Origin: Pogostemon cablin
Taxonomy: Eukaryota; Streptophyta; Magnoliopsida; Lamiales; Lamiaceae
Length of the DNA stretch: 64,000 nt
Assembly (NCBI GenBank): GCA_023678885.1
Contig: JAHCLQ010000882.1
Span: 62,001 to 126,000 of the forward strand
Reading direction: 5' to 3'
The translations under genes and the position numbers were made by a program. Below, piece by piece: positions 56,801-64,000 of the stretch (positions are counted from its first letter, which is position 1; every line of letters begins with the position of its first letter). The notes under the pieces were generated by a model. It was not told the DNA's origin. It was given only the letters and a program-made list of their open reading frames with translations, and searched no databases.

Positions 56801-59800
56801 TAAGATCTACATTTCCTTCGTTTCGAAGCATATTTATTTCATTACGATCAACATTTCCTTCGTTTCAATGCACATTTACTTAATTTTAATGCATGTTTAC
56901 CTCATTATAAACAACATTTCTTTCATTTCGAAGCATATTTCTTTCGTTTTGATGCACATTTACATCATTTTGATGCTCATTTTCTCGTTTCGATGCATAT
57001 TTACTTCATTTTGATTCAAATTTTGATGCATATTTAATTCGTTTCGATGAATTTTTCCTTCATTTCGATTGATATTTACTTAATTTTGATGCATATTTAC
57101 TAAATTACGATCAACATTTTCTTCGTTTCAATGCATATTTACTTTATTTTGATGGATATTTACTTCATTACAATAAACATTTCTTTCATTTTGATGCATA
57201 TTTACTTCATTTCGATGCATATTTCCTTTATTTTGATGCATATTTACTTTATTACGACCAACATTTCCTTCCTTTCGGTGCATATTTACTTCATTATGAT
57301 GCATTTACCTCATTATGATCAATATTTTCTTCGTTTCGATGCATATTTCTTCTGTTTTGATGGACATTTACTTCATTTTGATGCTCATTTTCTCGTTTCC
57401 ATGCATATTTACTTCATTTTGATTCAAATTTTGATGCATAATTTCTTCATTTTGATTGATATTTACTTCGTTTTGATGCATATTTCCATCATTTTGATGC
57501 ATATTTACTTCATTGCGATTAGCATTTCATTCGATTCGATGCATATTTCCTTCATTTCGATGCATATTTCCTTCATTTTGATTCAGATTTACTTCATTAC
57601 GTTCAATATTTTCTTTGTTTTGATGCATATTTTCTTCATATTGATGCATATTTACTTCATTACGATCAATATTTTCTTCATTTCGATGTATATTTACTTC
57701 ATTTTGATGCATATTTACTTCATTACGATCAACATTTCATTCGTTTCGATGCATATTTACTTCATTTTGATGCATATTTACCTCATTACGATCAACATTT
57801 CCTTCGTTTAGATGCCTATTTTTTTTGTTTTGATGCTCATTTTCTTGTTTCGATGCATATTTACTTCATTTTGATTCAAATTTTGATACATTTTTCTTTC
57901 GTTTCAATTGATATTTACCATATTTGGATGCATATTTCCTTCATTTTGGTGCAGATTTACACCATTACATTCAACATTTCCTTCATTTTGATACATATTT
58001 TCTTCATTTTGATGCAAATTTACTTCATTACGATCAATATTTCCTTCGTTTCGATGTATATTTACTTCATTTTGATGCATGTTTACTTCATTACGATCAA
58101 CATTTCCTACGTTTTTATGCTTATTTACATCATTTTGATGCATATTTACCTCATTAAGATATACATTTACTTTGTTTCGAAGCATATTTCTTTCATTTTG
58201 ATAAATATTTACTTCATTTTGATGCATATTTACTTTATTTTGATGCAGATTTAATTCATTACGTTCAACATTTCCTTTGTTTTGATGCATATTTTCTTCA
58301 TTTTGATGCATATTTACTTCATTACGATCAATATTTTCTTCATTTCGATGTATATTTAATTCATTTTGATGCATATTTAATTCATTACGATCAACATTTC
58401 CTTCGTTTTGATGCTTATTTACATCATTTTGATGCATATTACCTCATTAAGATCTACATTTCCTTCGTTTCGATGCATATTTCTTTCGTTTCAATGAATA
58501 TTTACTTCATTTTGATGCATATTTACTTCATTGCGATAAACATTTCCTTCGTTTCGATGCATATTTACTTTATTTTGATGCATATTTACCTCATTACGAT
58601 CAAAATTTCCTTCGTTTTGATGCATATTTTTTTTTGTTTTGATGCATATTTACTTAATTTTGATGCTCATTTTCTTGTTACGATGCATATTTACTTCATT
58701 TTGATTCAAATTTTGATGCATTTTTCTTTCGTTTCAATTGATATTTATTTTATTTTGATGCATATTTCCTTCATTTTGATGCAGATTTACTCCATTACGT
58801 TCAACATTTCCTTCATTTTATGCATATTTTCTACATTTTTATGCATATTTACTTCATTACGATCAATATTTCCTTCGTTTCGATGTATATTTACTTCATT
58901 TTGATGCATATTTACTTCATTATGATCAACATTTCCTTCGTTTTGATGCTTATTTACATCATTTTGATGCATATTACCTCATTAAGATCTACATTTCCTT
59001 CGTTTCGATGCATACTTCTTTCGTTTGAATGAATATTTACTTCATTTTGATGTATATTTACTTCATTGCGATAAACATTTCGTTCGTTTCGATGCATATT
59101 TACTTTATTTTGATGCAAGTTTATCTCATTATGATCAACATTTCCTTCGTTTCGATGCATATTTCTTTCGTTTTGATGCACATTTACTTCATTTTGATGC
59201 TCATTTTCTCGTTTCGATGCATATTTACTTCATTTTGATTAAAATTTTGATGCATATTTACTTCGTTCGATGCATATTTCCTTCATTTCGATTGATATTT
59301 ACTTAATTTTGATGCATATTTACTAAATTATGATCAACATTTCTTCATTTCGATGCATATTTACTTTATTTTGATGGATATTTACTTCATTACGATCAAC
59401 ATTTCTTTAGTTTTGATGCATATTTACTTCATTTCGATGCATATTTCCTTCATTTTGATGCATATTTATTTTATTACGACCAACATTTCATTCGTTTCGA
59501 TACATATTTACCTCATTATGATGTATTTACCTCATTATGATCAACATTTCCTTTGTTTCGATGATATTTCTTTTGTTTTGATGGACATTTACTTCATTTT
59601 GATGCATATTTTCTCGTTTCGATGCATATTTACTTCATTTTGATTCAAATTTTGAGGCATAATTTCTTCATTTTGATTGATATTTACTTCATTTGGATGA
59701 ATATTTCCAACGTTTTGATGCATATTTACATAATTGCGATCAACATTTCCTTCGATTCGATGCATATATCCTTCATTTCGATGTATATTTCCTTCATTTT

Positions 59801-60470
59801 GATGCAGATTTACTTCATTACGTTCAACATTTTCTTTGTTTTGATACATATTTTCTTCATTTTGATGCATATTTACTTCATTACGATCAATATTTTCTTT
59901 ATTTCGATGTATATTTACTTCATTTTGATGCATATTTACTTTATTACGATCAACATTTCCTTCGTTTCTATGCAAATTTACTTCATTTTGATGCATATTT
60001 ACCTCATTACGATCAACATTTCCTTCGTTTTAATGCATATTTTTTTGTTTTGATGCACATTTACTTCATTTTGATGCACATTTTCTTTTTTCGATGCATA
60101 TTTACTTCATTTTGATTCAAATTTTGATACATTTTTCTTTCGTTTCAATTGATATTTACCTTATTTTGATGCAGATTTACTCCATTACGTTCAACATTTC
60201 TTTCGTTTTGATGCATAATTTCTTTATTTTGATGCATATTTACTTCATTACGATCAATATTTCCTTCGTTTCGATGTATATTTACTTCATTTTGATGCTT
60301 ATTTACTTCATTACGATCAACATTTCCTTTGTTTTATGCTTATTTACACCATTTTGATGCATATTTACCTCATTAAGATCTACATTTCCTTCGTTTCGAA
60401 GCATATTTATTTCATAACGATCAACATTTCCTTCGTTTCAATGTATATTTACTTCATTTTGATGCATGTT
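53815..60470 (+). repeat. Left copy of a 6,656-bp tandem duplication
   Basis: ACCTCATTAAGATCTACATT at about 53817 recurs 6,656 bases later, and the match runs to the end of the window. Within it, about 54.4-55.9 kb is itself repeated at about 56.0-57.5 kb (offset 1,563; 1,575 in the right copy because the left copy lacks 12 bases of the GATTCAAATTTTGATTC header near 56533). Shared rare marks: GATGGACATATAC, GCCTATTATTTTTG, TTACAATAAACATTTC, CCTTTCGGTGC. Confidence 0.85.
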
Positions 60471-63400
60471 TACCTCATTAAGATCTACATTTCCTTCGTT
60501 TCGATGCATACTTCTTTCGTTTCTATGAATATTTACTTCATTTTGATGCATATTTACTTCATTGCGATCAACATTTCCTTCGTTTCGATGCATATTTACT
60601 TCATTTTGATGCAAGTTTATCTCATCATGATCAACATTTCCTTCGTTTCGATGCATATTTCTTTCGTTTTGATGCACATTTACTTCATTTTGATGCTCAT
60701 TTTCTCGTTTCGATGCATATTTACTTCATTTTGATTTAAATTTTGATGCATATTTACTTCATCCGATGCATATTTCCTTCATTTCGATTGATATTTACTT
60801 AATTTTGATGCATATTTACTAAATTATGATCAACATTTTCTTCATTTCGATGCATATTTACTTTATTTTGATGAATATTTACTTCATTACGATCAACATT
60901 TCTTTAGTTTTGATGCATATTTACTTCATTTCGATGCATATTTCCTTCATTTTGATGCATATTTATTTTATTACGACTAACATTTCCTTCGTTTTGATGC
61001 ATATTTACTTCATTATGATGCATTTACCTCATTATGATCAACATTTCCTTTGTTTCGATGATATTTCTTTTGTTTTGATGGACATATACTTTATTTTGAT
61101 TCACATTTTCTCGTTTCGATGCATATTTACTTCATTTTGACTCATATTTTGAGGCATAATTTCTTCATTTTGATTGATATTTACTTCATTTTGAAGAATA
61201 TTTCCAACGTTTTGATGCATATTTACTTCATTGCGATCAACATTTCCTTCGATTCGATGCATATATCCTTCATTTCGATGTATATTTCCTTCATTTTGAT
61301 GCAGATTTACTTCATTACGTTCAACATTTCCTTTGTTTTGATGCATATTTTCTTCATTTTGATGCATATTTACTTCATTACGATCAATATTTTCTTTATT
61401 TCGATGTATATTTACTTCATTTTGATGCATATTTACTTCATTACGATCAACATTTCCTTCGTTTCGATGAATATTTACTTCATTTTGATGCATATTTACC
61501 TCATTACGATCAAAATTTCCTTCGTTTTGATGCCTATTATTTTTGTTTTGATGCACATGTACTTCATTTTGATGCTCATTTTCTTGTTTCGATGCATATT
61601 TACTTCATTTTGATTCAAATTTTGATTCATTTTTCTTTCGTTTCAATTGATATTTACCTTATTTTGATGCATATTTCCTTCATTTTGATGCAGATTTACT
61701 CCATTACGTTCAACATTTCCTTTATTTTGATGCATATTTTCTTCATTTTGATGCATATTTACTTCATTACGATCAATATTTCCTTCGTTTCGATATATAT
61801 TAACTTCATTTTGATGCTTATTTACTTCATTACGATCAACATTTCCTTCGTTTTGATGCTTATTTACACCATTTTGATGCATATTTACCTCATTAAGATC
61901 TACATTTCCTTCGTTTCGAAGCATATTTATTTCATTACGATCAACATTTCCTTCGTTTCAATGCATATTTACTTAATTTTAATGCATGTTTACCTCATTA
62001 TAAACAACATTTCTTTCATTTCGAAGCATATTTCTTTCGTTTTGATGCACATTTACATCATTTTGATGCTCATTTTCTCGTTTCGATGCATATTTACTTC
62101 ATTTTGATTCAAATTTTGATGCATATTTAATTCGTTTCGATGCATTTTTCCTTCATTTCGATTGATATTTACTTAATTTTGATGCATATTTACTAAATTA
62201 CGATCAACATTTTCTTCGTTTCAATGCATATTTACTTTATTTTGATGGATATTTACTTCATTACAATAAACATTTCTTTCATTTTGATGCATATTTACTT
62301 CATTTCGATGCATATTTCCTTTATTTTGATGCATATTTACTTTATTACGACCCACATTTCCTTCCTTTCGGTGCATATTTACTTCATTATGATGCATTTA
62401 CCTCATTATGATCAATATTTCCTTCGTTTCGATGCATATTTCTTCTGTTTTGATGGACATTTACTTCATTTTGATGCTCATTTTCTCGTTTCCATGCATA
62501 TTTACTTCATTTTGATTCAAATTTTGATGCATAATTTCTTCATTTTGATTGATATTTACTTCGTTTTGATGCATATTTCCATCATTTTGATGCATATTTA
62601 CTTCATTGCGATCAGCATTTCATTCGATTCGATGCATATTTCTTTTGTTTTGATGGACATATACTTTATTTTGATGCACATTTTCTCGTTTCGATGCATA
62701 TTTACTTCATTTTGATTCATATTTTGAGGCATAATTTCTTCATTTTGATTGATATTTACTTCATTTTGAAGAATATTTTCAACGTTTTGATGCATATTTA
62801 CTTCATTGCGATCAACATTTCCTTCGATTCGATGCATATATCCTTCATTTCGATGTATATTTCCTTCATTTTGATGCAGATTTACTTCATTACGTTCAAG
62901 ATTTCCTTTGTTTTGATGCATATTTTCTTCATTTTGATGCATATTTACTTCATTACGATCAATATTTTCTTTATTTCGATGTATATTTACTTCATTTTGA
63001 TGCATATTTACTTCATTACGATCAACATTTCCTTCGTTTCGATGAATATTTACTTCATTTTGATGCATATTTACCTCATTACGATCAAAATTTCCTTCGT
63101 TTTGATGCCTATTATTTTTGTTTTGATGCACATGTACTTCATCTTGATGCTCATTTTCTTGTTTCGATGCATATTTACTTCATTTTGATTCAAATTTTGA
63201 TTCATTTTTCTTTCGTTTCAATTGATATTTACCTTATTTTGATGCATATTTCCTTCATTTTGATGCAGATTTACTCCATTACGTTCAACATTTCCTTTAT
63301 TTTGATGCATATTTTCTTCATTTTGATGCATATTTACTTCATTACGATCAATATTTCTTTCGTTTCGATATATATTAACTTCATTTTGATGCTTATTTAC

Positions 63401-64000
63401 TTCATTACGATCAACATTTCCTTCGTTTTGATGCTTATTTACACCATTTTGATGCATATTTACCTCATTAAGATCTACATTTCCTTCGTTTCGAAGCATA
63501 TTTATTTCATTACGATCAACATTTCCTTCGTTTCAATGCACATTTACTTAATTTTAATGCATGTTTACCTCATTATAAACAACATTTCTTTCATTTTGAA
63601 GCATATTTCTTTCGTTTTGATGCACATTTACATCATTTTGATGCTCATTTTCTCGTTTCGATGCATATTTACTTCATTTTGATTCAAATTTTGATGCATA
63701 TTTAATTCGTTTCGATGAATTTTTCCTTCATTTCGATTGATATTTACTTAATTTTGATGCATATTTACTAAATTACGATCAACATTTTCTTCGTTTCAAT
63801 GCATATTTACTTTATTTTGATGGATATTTACTTCATTACAATAAACATTTCTTTCATTTTGATGCATATTTACTTCATTTCGATGCATATTTCCTTTATT
63901 TTGATGCATATTTACTTTATTACGACCAACATTTCCTTCCTTTCGGTGCATATTTACTTCATTATGATGCATTTACCTCATTATGATCAATATTTTCTTC
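60471..64000 (+). repeat. Right copy of the 6,656-bp tandem duplication, cut by the window edge
   Basis: Matches 53815-57344 with few differences, for example TTTGATGCACATTTTC in the left copy against TTTGATTCACATTTTC near 61098. It probably continues beyond 64000. Confidence 0.83.

Larger units (their letters stand above)
38646..64000 (+). repeat. 21-bp satellite array, segment 5 (25 kb without insertion)
   Basis: The longest uninterrupted stretch, running off the right edge. The same A/B monomers and a-b-c blocks continue. It contains the end of the 12.1 kb copy, two 1,352-base units (39.0-41.7 kb), a 2,220-base duplication (46.1-50.3 kb), a 6,656-base duplication (53.8 kb onward) and a ~1.56 kb duplication nested in the latter. 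No LTR, gene or unique sequence longer than a monomer was found. Minor marks include a truncated a-a junction near 50766-50780, where two monomers are joined out of the usual order. Confidence 0.96.

Noticed and set aside
1..64000. Dozens of open reading frames of 60-346 codons with heptapeptide repeats, taken as a repeat-protein family
   Set aside because: A 21-base period keeps frames open automatically: class A monomers lack stops in two forward frames and one reverse frame. Frames overlap on both strands, begin and end at phase-break monomers, and have no promoter or conserved boundary.
1..64000. Proven centromeric satellite
   Set aside because: Higher-order structure and Gypsy-type insertions are compatible with a centromere, but no centromere-specific element (CRM integrase, CENH3 data) is visible. 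Subtelomeric or interstitial heterochromatin fits as well.
1..64000. tRNA, rRNA or other RNA genes
   Set aside because: No cloverleaf, A/B box pair or rRNA-like conserved sequence was recognised in the LTRs or between satellite blocks.

Overview
The window is plant-type nuclear repeat DNA with no supportable protein-coding or RNA gene. About 54.8 kb of the 64 kb is one AT-rich satellite (minisatellite) with a 21-base monomer, always in the same head-to-tail orientation. The other 9.2 kb is four copies of a ~2.3 kb element that looks like a solo long terminal repeat (LTR) of a plant LTR retrotransposon, probably Ty3/Gypsy. The plant call rests on this element: tandem GGCCCA/AGCCCA promoter motifs, a TATA box followed by a GA-rich leader ending in AAACCC, and a terminal CGTGACA of the kind common on plant Gypsy LTRs. 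I cannot name the species or the satellite family.

Layout: satellite 1-9645; LTR-1 (+) 9646-11948; satellite 11949-13610; LTR-2 (-) 13611-15910; satellite 15911-24250; LTR-3 (+) 24251-26543; satellite 26544-36352; LTR-4 (+) 36353-38645; satellite 38646-64000. Satellite phase resumes across each LTR, so these are insertions into a pre-existing array. LTR-3 and LTR-4 are one insertion later copied within a 12,102-base duplication.

The satellite is hierarchical. Level 1 is the 21-mer, in two classes: A (TTTT or TTTC, then GATGCATATTTACTTCA) and B (TT followed by ACGATCAACATTTCCTTCG). Level 2 is a 63-base A-A-B triplet. Level 3 is a block of about 400-500 bases opening with a header (GATGCTCATTTTC, then GATTCAAATTTTGATGCA) that holds two shortened monomers. 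Level 4 is an ordered trio of block types a-b-c of about 1.30-1.35 kb. Level 5 is recent tandem duplication at several scales: 410, ~1,563, 2,220, ~4.5-4.9 kb, 6,656 and 12,102 bases.

The many open reading frames (60-346 codons, heptapeptides such as MHIYFIL or NEVNMHQ) follow from a monomer divisible by three that lacks stops in two forward frames and one reverse frame. I treat them as non-coding. The interest lies in the nested architecture, its likely CpG-decay variation, its two-helical-turn periodicity, the unusual LTR ends, and the duplication history that the LTRs timestamp.
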